Below, piece after piece: positions 17,613 to 26,368 of a stretch of DNA of 60,833 nt (position 1 is the first letter of the stretch; every line of letters starts with the position of its first letter). Both the position numbers and the translations under genes were made by a program. The DNA is from Planctomycetota bacterium. GTDB lineage: Bacteria > Planctomycetota > Phycisphaerae > WQYP01. Location of the stretch: positions 1-60,833 of the forward strand of contig JAKBBN010000006.1 in assembly GCA_021808485.1 (NCBI GenBank). Reading direction: 5' to 3'. A model generated the notes under the pieces. It searched no databases, was not told where the DNA came from, and worked only from the letters and a program-made list of their open reading frames with translations.

Positions 17613-19217
17613 ATGGCGGCGGAATCTACTGTATCGCGATCAACGAAGATCGTGCAAATGTGTTCTTTATTGTTGATCATTGTTTCCCTGTTTGTTATTG
17701 CGCGCGTGCTGCCGGTTGGGCAGGGAATTGCACGCCTTCAGTCGTGGTTATCGCACGCAGGCGCCGTTGGAATTCTGGCTTATGCGGCAATTTATGTCCT
17801 GGCCACGGTGTTGTTGGTGCCCGGCGCCGCCATTACGTTGCTGGCCGGCGTCCTGTACGGCCCGCTCTGGGGAACAATCATTGTGTCCGCCGGGGCGACG
17901 ACGGGAGCATCCGCCGCATTTCTGCTGGGTCGATTTGCCTTTCGCGGCAGTGTGGAAAGGGCTGCCGGCCGCAATCCCAAATTTCGCGCAATTGACGGCG
18001 CCATCGCGGCCAACGGTTGGAAAATTGTGGCACTGCTGCGGCTTTCACCGGTGGTGCCGTTCAATTTGAGCAACTACTTTTTTGGAATAACCGGCGTGGG
18101 CTTTGGTTCCTATGTTCTGGCCAGCTGGATATGCATGCTTCCCGGAACTTTGCTTTATGTGTACCTGGGATACGCGGCAAGCCAAGCTGCCGGCGGGGAA
18201 ACCTCCGGCTGGCTGCATTGGACGCTGTTGGGCGCCGGGCTGGCGATTATTCTGCTGGTCAGCGCCTATATTACGAAACTCGCCAGGAAGGCTTTGGCCG
18301 GTGCCGCCGGCATCGGCAATAACCCCGCGGAAACGCCGGGCGTAACCAGCGCCGCCGGCGGCGTCAGGCGTACGGTTGTCCTGGCAATTATCGCCATAAT
18401 CATGACAACCGCCGCGGTGTGCGGCTGGTTGAAGCGATCCGCCCTGCAAGGTGTGTTCGGTCCGCCGCCGGTGAAACTCGTAAATAGATTCCACCACAAT
18501 CCCGGCGGCCCGGTGTTCAGCAATGCGGAATTCAACCGGGTTGTTTCCGAATATGTGCATCCTGGAGGCTGGGTGGATTACACCGGTCTATCCAAACATC
18601 CGCGCTATCTGGATCAGTATATCGCCTCTTTGACCCATGTTGATTTCCAAAAGCTCGGTCGGGATCAGAAACTGGCGCTGTTGATAAATGCCTACAATGC
18701 TTGCACCTTGCGGCTGATACTGGATCATTACCCCACTATCAAATCCATTATGGATATTCCGTCAGACCAGCGCTGGGCCGCGGTACGCTGGAACATTGGC
18801 GGAAAGTTGTACAGCCTGGAAAACATAGAACTGATGCTGCGGAGCGATTTTGCCGATCCCCGGATTCACTTTGCCATTGTCTGTGCCTCCATCGGCTGTC
18901 CGCCGTTGCGCGATGAGGCTTATGAAGGCAATACGGTAAATGCACAACTGCAAAGTCAGGCTGACTATGTCAATAACAATCCGCGATGGCTGCGGTTCGG
19001 CAGCCGGGGCCGTACAATTCACCTTACCATGCTGTATGACTGGTACAGTGGTGATTTTCAGCAGGCCGCAGGCGGCGTGCTGAAGTTTGCCGCACGCTTT
19101 AACCGGCGGCTGGCGGCCGACCTTGCCGCAGGGAGAAAACCAAGGGTTGTTTTCAAGCAATATGACTGGAATTTAAACAGTATTCAAAATATGCCGCAAA
19201 CGGGGAACAAACCATGA
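17613..19217 (+). CDS. Fusion of TVP38/TMEM64 (VTT) membrane domain with DUF547
   Basis: 534 residues. N-terminal half: TM helix at 15-33, the VTT core about 55-190 with PGAAITLLAGVLYGPLWG and the signature LRLSPVVPFNLSNYFFG (142-158), and a last TM at about 206-222. A linker leads to another TM (about 253-270). The C-terminal half (about 300-515) is DUF547: LALLINAYNACTLRLIL, RWNIGGKLYSLENIE and CASIGCPPLRDEAY. DUF547 should lie outside the cytoplasm if helix 253-270 exits. VTT proteins act in membrane lipid or metal handling. ATG 17613 has AAAGG 5 bases upstream; the stop overlaps the next gene's ATG (ATGA), so both are coupled. A fusion of two families often found near ArsS genes. Confidence 0.88.
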   Translation: MAAESTVSRSTKIVQMCSLLLIIVSLFVIARVLPVGQGIARLQSWLSHAGAVGILAYAAIYVLATVLLVPGAAITLLAGVLYGPLWGTIIVSAGATTGASAAFLLGRFAFRGSVERAAGRNPKFRAIDGAIAANGWKIVALLRLSPVVPFNLSNYFFGITGVGFGSYVLASWICMLPGTLLYVYLGYAASQAAGGETSGWLHWTLLGAGLAIILLVSAYITKLARKALAGAAGIGNNPAETPGVTSAAGGVRRTVVLAIIAIIMTTAAVCGWLKRSALQGVFGPPPVKLVNRFHHNPGGPVFSNAEFNRVVSEYVHPGGWVDYTGLSKHPRYLDQYIASLTHVDFQKLGRDQKLALLINAYNACTLRLILDHYPTIKSIMDIPSDQRWAAVRWNIGGKLYSLENIELMLRSDFADPRIHFAIVCASIGCPPLRDEAYEGNTVNAQLQSQADYVNNNPRWLRFGSRGRTIHLTMLYDWYSGDFQQAAGGVLKFAARFNRRLAADLAAGRKPRVVFKQYDWNLNSIQNMPQTGNKP

Positions 19218-20758
19218 ACAAAATGGAGGCTGAATTCCTTGCGGCGCTGGATCCGTTGGATGCGCATAATCAGATACTTGCCGGCAACGTGCATCCGCCT
19301 GACTGGGTCAATCCCGTTCCCAAGCCTTTCTATGATCTGGTTGTCATCGGGGGTGGAACGGCGGGTTTGGTGACAGCCGCCGGAGCGGCCGGGCTGGGAG
19401 CCAAGGTTGCTTTGGTTGAGCGTGCGCTGCTGGGCGGCGATTGCCTGAATGTCGGCTGTGTTTCCTCCAAAGCCTTGATAAGGTCAGCGGCCGTATGTAC
19501 GGATTCGCAGCACACGGCGGCTTATGGCATAAGCATCAAAGGGGAAATTACAGCAGAGTTCCCGGCGGTAATGGAGCGACTGCGACGTTTGCGAGCCGGT
19601 ATCAGCCATCATGATTCCGCGGCGAGATTTCGTTCGCTGGGAATCGATGTGTTTATTGGTTCCGGCAAATTCGTCAGCCGGAACAAAATTGAAGTGGACG
19701 GGGCCGGTTTGCGATTTCGGCGGGCGGTGATCGCCGCCGGCGCCCGCGCGACGATCCCGAAGATCAAGGGATTGGATAAGATACCTTACCTGACGAATGA
19801 AACGGTATTTTCCTTGACGCAACTGCCGCCGCGAACGGCGGTGCTGGGGGCGGGTCCCATCGGCTGCGAGTTATCGCAAGCCCTGACCCGCCTGGGGTCA
19901 CGGGTATATCTGCTAAGCGGCGGCCATTCATTCATGACGGTGGAAGATCGCGACGCAGCCCAGCGCGTGGAGGCGTCGCTGCGGGCCGACGGTGTGGAAA
20001 TAATTGCGGATCAGGCCGTAGCCGGATTCGGCCCAAGGGAAAATGGCCGGTGTGCGGTATTTTTTTCGGGCCCCGGGCCGCTGTCGAGCATTACGGTAGA
20101 CGCCGTTCTTGTGGCGGTGGGCCGCACACCCAATTGTGAAAGCCTGAACCTGGAAGCCGCGGGTGTTAAGTGGGAGCCGCACAAGGGTGTGCTGGTGGAT
20201 GATTTCCTGCGTACAAGCAATCGGCTTATTTATGCGGCCGGAGATGTCTGTTCAGCGTTCAAGTTTACGCATGCCGCGGATGCCATGGCCCGTATCGTAC
20301 TGGCCAATGCGCTATTTTTCGGCCGGCAGCGAGTAAGCCGGCTGGTGATCCCACATTGCACGTATACGGATCCGGAGGTGGCGGGCGTGGGACTTTCAGA
20401 AGAGCAACTGAAAAAAGCGAATACTTCATTTAAGACAATCCGCATTGATATGAAATCGGTGGACCGAGCGGTACTGGACGGCCAGACGGATGGGTACCTT
20501 AAAGTGCATCTGGCCGCCGGAACGGACCGCATATTGGGGGCTTCGCTTGTGGCGCGGCATGCCGGGGAGATAATTGCGGAAGTGGCCCTGGCGATGACGG
20601 CCGGCCTAGGCCTTTCCGCAATCGGTAAAACGATTCATCCCTATCCGACGCAGTCGGAAATATTCAAAAAGGCGGCGGATGCATATAACCGCAGCCGCCT
20701 TTCACCGCGCGTCGGTAAAATCCTCAAGACGATTATTTCTATTCGCCGAAAACTGTAA
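19214..20758 (+). CDS. MerA-like FAD/NAD(P) pyridine nucleotide-disulfide oxidoreductase
   Basis: 514 residues. FAD loop DLVVIGGGTAGLVTAAG (about 41-57), redox disulfide Cys77/Cys82 in GGDCLNVGCVSSK, NAD(P) loop TAVLGAGPIGCELSQAL, second FAD motif RLIYAAGDVCSAF, and the C-terminal base HPYPTQSE. It resembles mercuric reductase but lacks both the N-terminal heavy-metal domain and the C-terminal vicinal Cys pair that bind Hg(II), so mercury reduction is unlikely. Family relatives next to ArsS genes are of unknown substrate; reduction of an organoarsenical or a disulfide partner is plausible. Starts inside the stop of the VTT-DUF547 gene; last gene of the cluster. Confidence 0.87.
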   Translation: MNKMEAEFLAALDPLDAHNQILAGNVHPPDWVNPVPKPFYDLVVIGGGTAGLVTAAGAAGLGAKVALVERALLGGDCLNVGCVSSKALIRSAAVCTDSQHTAAYGISIKGEITAEFPAVMERLRRLRAGISHHDSAARFRSLGIDVFIGSGKFVSRNKIEVDGAGLRFRRAVIAAGARATIPKIKGLDKIPYLTNETVFSLTQLPPRTAVLGAGPIGCELSQALTRLGSRVYLLSGGHSFMTVEDRDAAQRVEASLRADGVEIIADQAVAGFGPRENGRCAVFFSGPGPLSSITVDAVLVAVGRTPNCESLNLEAAGVKWEPHKGVLVDDFLRTSNRLIYAAGDVCSAFKFTHAADAMARIVLANALFFGRQRVSRLVIPHCTYTDPEVAGVGLSEEQLKKANTSFKTIRIDMKSVDRAVLDGQTDGYLKVHLAAGTDRILGASLVARHAGEIIAEVALAMTAGLGLSAIGKTIHPYPTQSEIFKKAADAYNRSRLSPRVGKILKTIISIRRKL

Positions 20759-20903
20759 TATCGGCGGCGGTATTACCGCGCCTCTTCGCTTGCGGCCGGT
20801 AAATGGTTAGAATACCGGCTCTGGAACCGTGTGGTTCCCGGGTAAGGAAGAACCCTTCGACAACAGCGGCGGAGAACCGCAAGGGCAATTGAGGATAGTG
20901 TGA

Positions 20904-22238
20904 ATGATGTCGGGCTTTGAATCCGGGCAGGAAAAACAGAGTATCGATCAGGCGGTGGCCGATGCCATGGGGGGAATTTCAATTGATGACCTGCTGTCGC
21001 AGGTAAGCAGGCGGTCCGTCGAAGGGGCGGCGGCGACGGAAGATCCCGCTCGCCCGACGCGCGGCGGCCGACCTGGCGCGGGCGGAATTCCAGATGCCGA
21101 TTCCGGCAGCCGGATTCGCCGTGGAATTGTGGCGGTCATACGCGATGGAGATGTGCTGATTGATCTTGGCGGCAAGTCGCAGGGCGTTGTGCCGCTGGAA
21201 CAGTTTAGGCCGTCCAATCCGGATGAAGCCGAAACACCGCTGTCGGTCGGGCAGGAATTTGAATTCCTGTACGCCGGGTATAACGCTCGCGAGGGGCTGG
21301 TTCTGCTGGCGCGCAAGGGCGCTGTGAACCAGGGCGGCTGGGATCAATTGCGCGAGGGAGATGTGGTGGAGGGCGTTGTGACCGGCGCCAACAAAGGCGG
21401 TCTGGAAGTAAAAATCAATAACATCCGGGCATTTATGCCGGCGGGGCAGGTGGATGTTAGATTTACTGCGGACTTCAACACTTTAGTAGGCGAAAAAATC
21501 AAATGCCGCATAATGCAGATTGACCGCGCGGAGCGGAATCTGGTGGTCAGCCGGCGATCCGTGCTGGAAGACCAGATTGCGGTTTTACGTGAAAAAACAT
21601 GGACTGAACTGGCTACCGGCCAGATTCGCGAAGGCGTCGTCAGCAGTGTGCAGCCATACGGAGCATTTGTGGATTTGGGCGGCGTGGAAGGCTTGCTGCA
21701 TGTGTCCGCCATGAGCCATACACGCGTGGCTGACCCGGGCAAGGTTGTAAAAACCGGCGATCGGGTTCAGGTCATGGTGCTGCAGGTAGATCGCGAGAAA
21801 CAGCGAGTGTCGCTGGGGCTTAAACAATTGCAGAAGGACCCGTGGGAAACAGCGGCAATCGATTTTCCAATCGGCAGTGTTGTAAATGGTCGCGTGACAA
21901 AAGTGATGGACTTCGGCGCGTTTGTGGAAATTGGCCCTGGAGTTGAAGGGCTTGTGCACGTGTCAGAGTTGTCCAATCGTCGCGTGGGGCACCCGCGCGA
22001 AGTGGTAAAAGCGGATGAGCAAGTGCAGGCCAAGGTGTTGGCCATAGATACGGAAAAAAAACGGATCAGCCTTTCGATTGCCCAGATCCTGCGCGAGGCG
22101 GCAGCCGCTGCGAAATCCGCTGAATTGGCGGCCAGCCCGGTGCCACCAGTGAATGAAACTGCGGTACCAGCAGCACCCTTGCCGACTGCCGCCAAGGTGG
22201 TACCGGCTAAAAAACGCCTGTTGAAGGGCGGCCTGTAG
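20904..22238 (+). CDS. rpsA: 30S ribosomal protein S1 (four S1 domains)
   Basis: 444 residues with four OB-fold S1 RNA-binding repeats at about 71-137, 153-220, 238-306 and 323-392. Repeats 3 and 4 are the canonical kind (VQPYGAFVDLGGVEGLLHVS and VMDFGAFVEIGPGVEGLVHV); 1 and 2 are the diverged ribosome-docking kind. Enterobacterial S1 has six; four is common elsewhere. The N-terminal 65 residues and C-terminal 50 (Ala/Pro/Val-rich) are low complexity. Helps bring mRNA to the 30S subunit. Start ATG 20904, GAGGA 8 bases upstream. Monocistronic and convergent with moxR. Confidence 0.9.
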   Translation: MMSGFESGQEKQSIDQAVADAMGGISIDDLLSQVSRRSVEGAAATEDPARPTRGGRPGAGGIPDADSGSRIRRGIVAVIRDGDVLIDLGGKSQGVVPLEQFRPSNPDEAETPLSVGQEFEFLYAGYNAREGLVLLARKGAVNQGGWDQLREGDVVEGVVTGANKGGLEVKINNIRAFMPAGQVDVRFTADFNTLVGEKIKCRIMQIDRAERNLVVSRRSVLEDQIAVLREKTWTELATGQIREGVVSSVQPYGAFVDLGGVEGLLHVSAMSHTRVADPGKVVKTGDRVQVMVLQVDREKQRVSLGLKQLQKDPWETAAIDFPIGSVVNGRVTKVMDFGAFVEIGPGVEGLVHVSELSNRRVGHPREVVKADEQVQAKVLAIDTEKKRISLSIAQILREAAAAAKSAELAASPVPPVNETAVPAAPLPTAAKVVPAKKRLLKGGL

Positions 22239-22288
22239 GGTTAAAGTGCCGACAAGTTCATTTTCGTGAATTATAAGGTTGGAATTTA

Positions 22289-23332
22289 TCAGGCCGGACC
22301 CGGCAATACTCTGTCCAGAACGTCCTGAATAATCGCCTCGGGTGAAATGCCCTCAAGAGCCGCTTCCAACGTGCAGATGATTCGATGCGCCAATGCCGGC
22401 ACCGCGATTGACTTGACATCTGCCTGTCCGGCATTCGGCCGCCCCTGAACCATGGCCATGGCTTTGGCCATCAGCACGATGGATTGTGCGCCGCGCGGAC
22501 TGCTGCCATGACGCACATGTTTCTTCACCATATCCGTGGCCAAAGCTGATTCCGGATGTGTGGCCATAATCAGCCGGGCGATATAACGCTGCAATCCTTC
22601 GCCGACCGGAACCATCCGAACCAGGGCTTTCATTTCCGCCAGTGTGCCGGCATGAACCAGCGTAAGCGGGCTGGCCTGCTGTGTGCCGGTGGTACGATTT
22701 ATAATCTGCAGCAATTCGGCTTCCGACGGCAGCTCCACGCGCAGTTTAACGGCAAAGCGATCGAGCTGCGCTTCCGGCAGCGGATAGGTTCCTTCCATTT
22801 CCAGCGGGTTTTGCGTGGCCAGCACGAAAAATGGTTCGGCCATTTTATAAGTGGTTCGCCCCACGCTGACCGACTTCTCGGCCATCGCTTCCAGAAGTGC
22901 GGACTGGGTTTTGGGGCTGGCGCGGTTGATTTCATCCGCGAGTATCAGATTGCCGAAAAGCGGGCCGGGTTGAAATTGTAACGAGCGGCCGGCGTTGGCA
23001 TCCGTGACGAGAATATTTGTGCCGATGATATCCGCCGGCATCAAATCCGGTGTGAACTGAATGCGCGAAAATTCCAGATCAAGCACCTGGCCAAGCGTTC
23101 GCACGAGCAGCGTTTTGCCCAGTCCCGGCACACCTTCCAGCAATACATGCCCGCCGGTCAGCAGGCACAGCAGCGTATGACGAATTGTCCCGCGGTGGCC
23201 CACAATAACCTTGCCCAGTTCCCCTTCCATTGCGGAAAAATTGTCGCGGAACGCCTCTGTTCGCGCCGCAATGGTTGTTTCGAGCTGTTCTGTGGAGTGT
23301 GCAGGTTGAGTCACGATCAGGCGGCTCCGCAT
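22289..23332 (-). CDS. MoxR-family AAA+ ATPase
   Basis: 347 residues. Walker A GVPGLGKT (about 67-74), FTPDLMPADIIGTNIL, Walker B LILADEINRASPKTQSALL, sensor ATQNPLEMEGTYPLPEAQLD, arginine-finger region DRFAVKL and the C-terminal lid with RHGSSPRGAQS. These are the MoxR motifs. Family members act as chaperones, often beside DUF58 and von Willebrand factor proteins; no such partner is present here. The ATG at 23332 lacks a good ribosome site; a GTG at 23314 preceded by GGAG 10 bases upstream is an alternative start. Confidence 0.92.
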   Translation of the reverse strand: MRSRLIVTQPAHSTEQLETTIAARTEAFRDNFSAMEGELGKVIVGHRGTIRHTLLCLLTGGHVLLEGVPGLGKTLLVRTLGQVLDLEFSRIQFTPDLMPADIIGTNILVTDANAGRSLQFQPGPLFGNLILADEINRASPKTQSALLEAMAEKSVSVGRTTYKMAEPFFVLATQNPLEMEGTYPLPEAQLDRFAVKLRVELPSEAELLQIINRTTGTQQASPLTLVHAGTLAEMKALVRMVPVGEGLQRYIARLIMATHPESALATDMVKKHVRHGSSPRGAQSIVLMAKAMAMVQGRPNAGQADVKSIAVPALAHRIICTLEAALEGISPEAIIQDVLDRVLPGPA

Positions 23333-23522
23333 AATTAATCAGCAAGGATAACGCTGTCGCGGGGAAATTGACAGTGCCCGTCGCAAAGCGTCCACCGCGA
23401 CCTCGTGTCTTGCCGGAATCTTGCGATTGGAACAATTCCGGAATTCATGCCGCTTGCACCGGTCAGCCGGAGCGGGCGTTTTTAAGAAGTTTGTCGCACA
23501 GACGGCGTGTCAAAGCGATCGG

Positions 23523-23554
23523 GGCCGGCATTTCGCGATTTTATCGCACCGGCC
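23523..23554 (-). terminator. Nested stem-loop after hrpB
   Basis: Outer arms GGCCGG (23523-23528) and CCGGCC (23549-23554) enclose an inner hairpin GCGAT-TTT-ATCGC (23535-23547). It lies just after the hrpB stop on the minus strand, so it probably ends that transcript, though no T-run is evident. The rest of the 228-base interval to moxR shows nothing else. Confidence 0.5.
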
Positions 23555-23560
23555 GTCAAA

Positions 23561-26245
23561 CTACGCGCGGGATTTTAACGGCTTGGCCACGGCAGTCAGC
23601 GGGTTCTCCGGCCAGTCATGCTTTGGGTAGCGTGCCCGCAAGTCTTTGCGTACAAGCTGATAGCTGCCGCACCAAAAGCCGGCCAGATCGCCGGTGGTCT
23701 GCACCGGGCGGTAATTCGGACCAAGAATCTCCACGGTAACCGGCACGCGGCCATCGGCAACGCGCGGCGTGTCCCGCAGGCCGAACAGTTCCTGGAGTTT
23801 AGCGGATAAAACCGGCGCACCTTGGGCGCGGTAGATCAGCCGGGCGTTGCGGCCGCTGGGAATGCGCATCGCGGCTGGTGCAAGACGATCGAATTGCAAT
23901 TGCACGGCATAGTCCCAGCTTGCAAGCAGACTATCCGCCAGGGATTCATCCGCCAGCAGTTGATCAACGCGGCCCGTTGCGGCCGCCTGGGCGGCCAGCC
24001 ATTTCGCCAGCACCTCCGTCAGCGGTACTTGCGTTACCCCGTCCGGGGCCATCGGCGAATTATCGTCCGGTATTTGCGGCAGGGGCCAGGCCTTTTCCGG
24101 AAAGGCCCGTTGCAAAAAGGCGAATCTATACAGAATCTGGGCGCATCGTTCGGATTCCAACAGCCATGTCGCCGCCGAGTTCTTTATTTGTTCAATAAGC
24201 AGTGCCTGAACTGCCGCGGGGTTTTTGGGGACGTCCATGCGGGTTTCCAGCGGCAAATCATGGTAGAGAATTTCCGTTGTCGCAATGACGCGCCGTGCCG
24301 CGGCATCCCACTGCAGCTTTTCCTCCCGGCGGATGGACTGGGGAAACAATTCGCCAAGCCATTGCGGATCAAGAGCGCTGGCTTGGCGCACCGTTGCGTC
24401 GATTTGCCGGGGATTCCCGGAAAGTTCCACATCAATCGCCAGAAAAAATTCCGGACGCCTTACAATGCTCTCCCCGGTCATCCGGACTCCCCGGCCGCCG
24501 ACCATAAGGGCCCGCGAAGGGTCCGCTGCTCTGCGGCGGCACACACGGTCCGGGTATGCGGCAAGCAAAAGACGGCGCAGGATCGCGGACCTGTTTTCCG
24601 GACCGGGAGAAGCGGCGACCTGTTTTGCGCCGGCGGCAATTTGCTCGCCGGCTCCGGCCGCAAGCCTGTGCAACTCCGCCGCCACCGCCTTCACCCTACT
24701 GACGGCGATTTCATCCAGATCGCAATACGCCGCGGCGGAATCCACCGCCCGGCTCCTCGGCGCCGTGGACCGTCCCGTTTCCAGCATATCCAGCCGCCAC
24801 AGGATATCCGAATCGCCGGTGGTTTGGGCGCCATGTTGGGCACGTCCGGCAAGAATGTCCTTTTCCGAAAGCAGCGCCGCCAGCAAACTTGCTTCCCGCA
24901 TCAAGCCCTGTTTTCCCGCCAGTAGAATCAGGTTTCCCAAACGCGGATGAATCGGAATTGCCAGCAATTGCTTTCCCAGCGGCGTGATGATCCGCCCGCC
25001 GTCGGGTTGCGGCGCGAGAGCCTCAATATCCAGCAGAAATTCGGCGGCGGCCCTCAGGCGATCCGCCGGCGGTGCGGAAAGAAAGTTGATTCCCTCCGGA
25101 CCCCGGCGGTCCCATGAATAAAAACCCAGGACGGCAGGCGTGAGGTCCAGCCGCTGAATTTCCGGCACGTCAAATTCCGCAAGATGCCTGTTTTCCTGCG
25201 CGGACCACAGGCGGATGCAACGGCCGGGCGCCGTGCGGCCGGCACGGCCGGCACGCTGATCCGCCGAGGCGCGGCTTATCCGCTGCAGTTCCAGCCGGTC
25301 GATGCCGCGGTCAGGATCGAAGCCGGCGCGGCGCACAAGACCGGAATCCACCACGACCGTTACGCCCTCAATCGTGATGCTGGTTTCAGCAATATTGGTG
25401 GACAAAATAATCTTCCGTTGCCGGCTCGGCGCCAAAGCGATGAGCTGCTGTTCCAGCGGCAAGGAACCGTGCAAAGGCCGCAACAATGCGTTGTGCTCCC
25501 GGGCCGTGGAGGTAAGCCTGCGCATTAACCGGTCTATTTCTCCGGCGCCGGCCAGGAAAACAAGAATGTGGCCGGCAGTCCAGGCTTCGCCGCCGGCGAC
25601 CAAAGGTGGATCCGCCAGCACTGACTGCACGGCGGCCGCGACCCGGTCTTCCACCGGGCGATCGGCATGCGCCGCGTACTGAATATGCACCGGATAAAGC
25701 CGCCCCGGAACCCGGGTAACCGGGGCGTTTTCAAGATAAGCGCTTATCGCCGTTGGATCCAGTGTGGCGGACATGACCAGCAGCAGCAGGTCCGGACGCA
25801 CTGTCTGCCGTATCTGCGTCAGCATCGCCAGGGCCACATCGCTGTGAATGGACCGTTCGTGGAATTCATCAAGAATTACCGCGCCAATACCCTCCAGCAG
25901 GGGATCTGCGGTAAGCCGGCGGGTCAATACGCCTTCTGTCAACAGCAACAACGGCGTGTGCGGCCCGTATTTTCGCTCCATTCGTACGTGATAGCCGACC
26001 TGCCGCCCAATTTCCCATCCCCGCTCATCGGCAATGCGTTGGGCAACGGCTTTGGCCGCCACGCGCCGCGGCTGCAGCACAATCACCCGTGGATGATCAG
26101 GATGACAGATTCCCGCCGTCGCCAATGCCGGCGGAACCCGCGTGGTTTTGCCGGCCCCGGGTTCGGCCAGCAGAATAAGCCGTCGATCGGTTTTCAAGGC
26201 TTGAAGAATCGCCGGAATCTGGTCGTCAATCGGCAGTGGCTGCAT
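23561..26245 (-). CDS. hrpB: ATP-dependent helicase HrpB (DEAH-box)
   Basis: 894 residues, slightly longer than usual (about 820-850). Motif I AEPGAGKTTRVP (27-38), Ia VLQPRRVAAKAVAQRIA, motif II DEFHERSIHSDVALAML, motif III MSATLD, motif V STNIAETSITIEGV, motif VI QRAGRAGRTAPGRCIRLW. Then the helicase-associated domain and the HrpB-specific C-terminal region containing PVLSAKLQELFGL and PGG-like substitutions near VTVEILGPNYRPVQTTGDLAGFW. RNA-helicase-like enzyme of unclear role in most bacteria. No obvious ribosome site before ATG 26245. Stands alone. Confidence 0.95.
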   Translation of the reverse strand: MQPLPIDDQIPAILQALKTDRRLILLAEPGAGKTTRVPPALATAGICHPDHPRVIVLQPRRVAAKAVAQRIADERGWEIGRQVGYHVRMERKYGPHTPLLLLTEGVLTRRLTADPLLEGIGAVILDEFHERSIHSDVALAMLTQIRQTVRPDLLLLVMSATLDPTAISAYLENAPVTRVPGRLYPVHIQYAAHADRPVEDRVAAAVQSVLADPPLVAGGEAWTAGHILVFLAGAGEIDRLMRRLTSTAREHNALLRPLHGSLPLEQQLIALAPSRQRKIILSTNIAETSITIEGVTVVVDSGLVRRAGFDPDRGIDRLELQRISRASADQRAGRAGRTAPGRCIRLWSAQENRHLAEFDVPEIQRLDLTPAVLGFYSWDRRGPEGINFLSAPPADRLRAAAEFLLDIEALAPQPDGGRIITPLGKQLLAIPIHPRLGNLILLAGKQGLMREASLLAALLSEKDILAGRAQHGAQTTGDSDILWRLDMLETGRSTAPRSRAVDSAAAYCDLDEIAVSRVKAVAAELHRLAAGAGEQIAAGAKQVAASPGPENRSAILRRLLLAAYPDRVCRRRAADPSRALMVGGRGVRMTGESIVRRPEFFLAIDVELSGNPRQIDATVRQASALDPQWLGELFPQSIRREEKLQWDAAARRVIATTEILYHDLPLETRMDVPKNPAAVQALLIEQIKNSAATWLLESERCAQILYRFAFLQRAFPEKAWPLPQIPDDNSPMAPDGVTQVPLTEVLAKWLAAQAAATGRVDQLLADESLADSLLASWDYAVQLQFDRLAPAAMRIPSGRNARLIYRAQGAPVLSAKLQELFGLRDTPRVADGRVPVTVEILGPNYRPVQTTGDLAGFWCGSYQLVRKDLRARYPKHDWPENPLTAVAKPLKSRA

Positions 26246-26368
26246 GCGGACAGATTACCGCATGGATGCCGCGGCGCGTAGGGATCGGCACCTGCCGTCG
26301 CATGTGTTAACCTTCCGGTCTGCGGCGGGTAAAGGCCATTGGGTGGTAAAGGCTCGCTTTTTTGTCCG

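Noticed and set aside
19214..20758. Calling the flavoprotein mercuric reductase (merA)
   Set aside because: Lacks the C-terminal vicinal Cys pair and heavy-metal domain, and no other mer genes are present.
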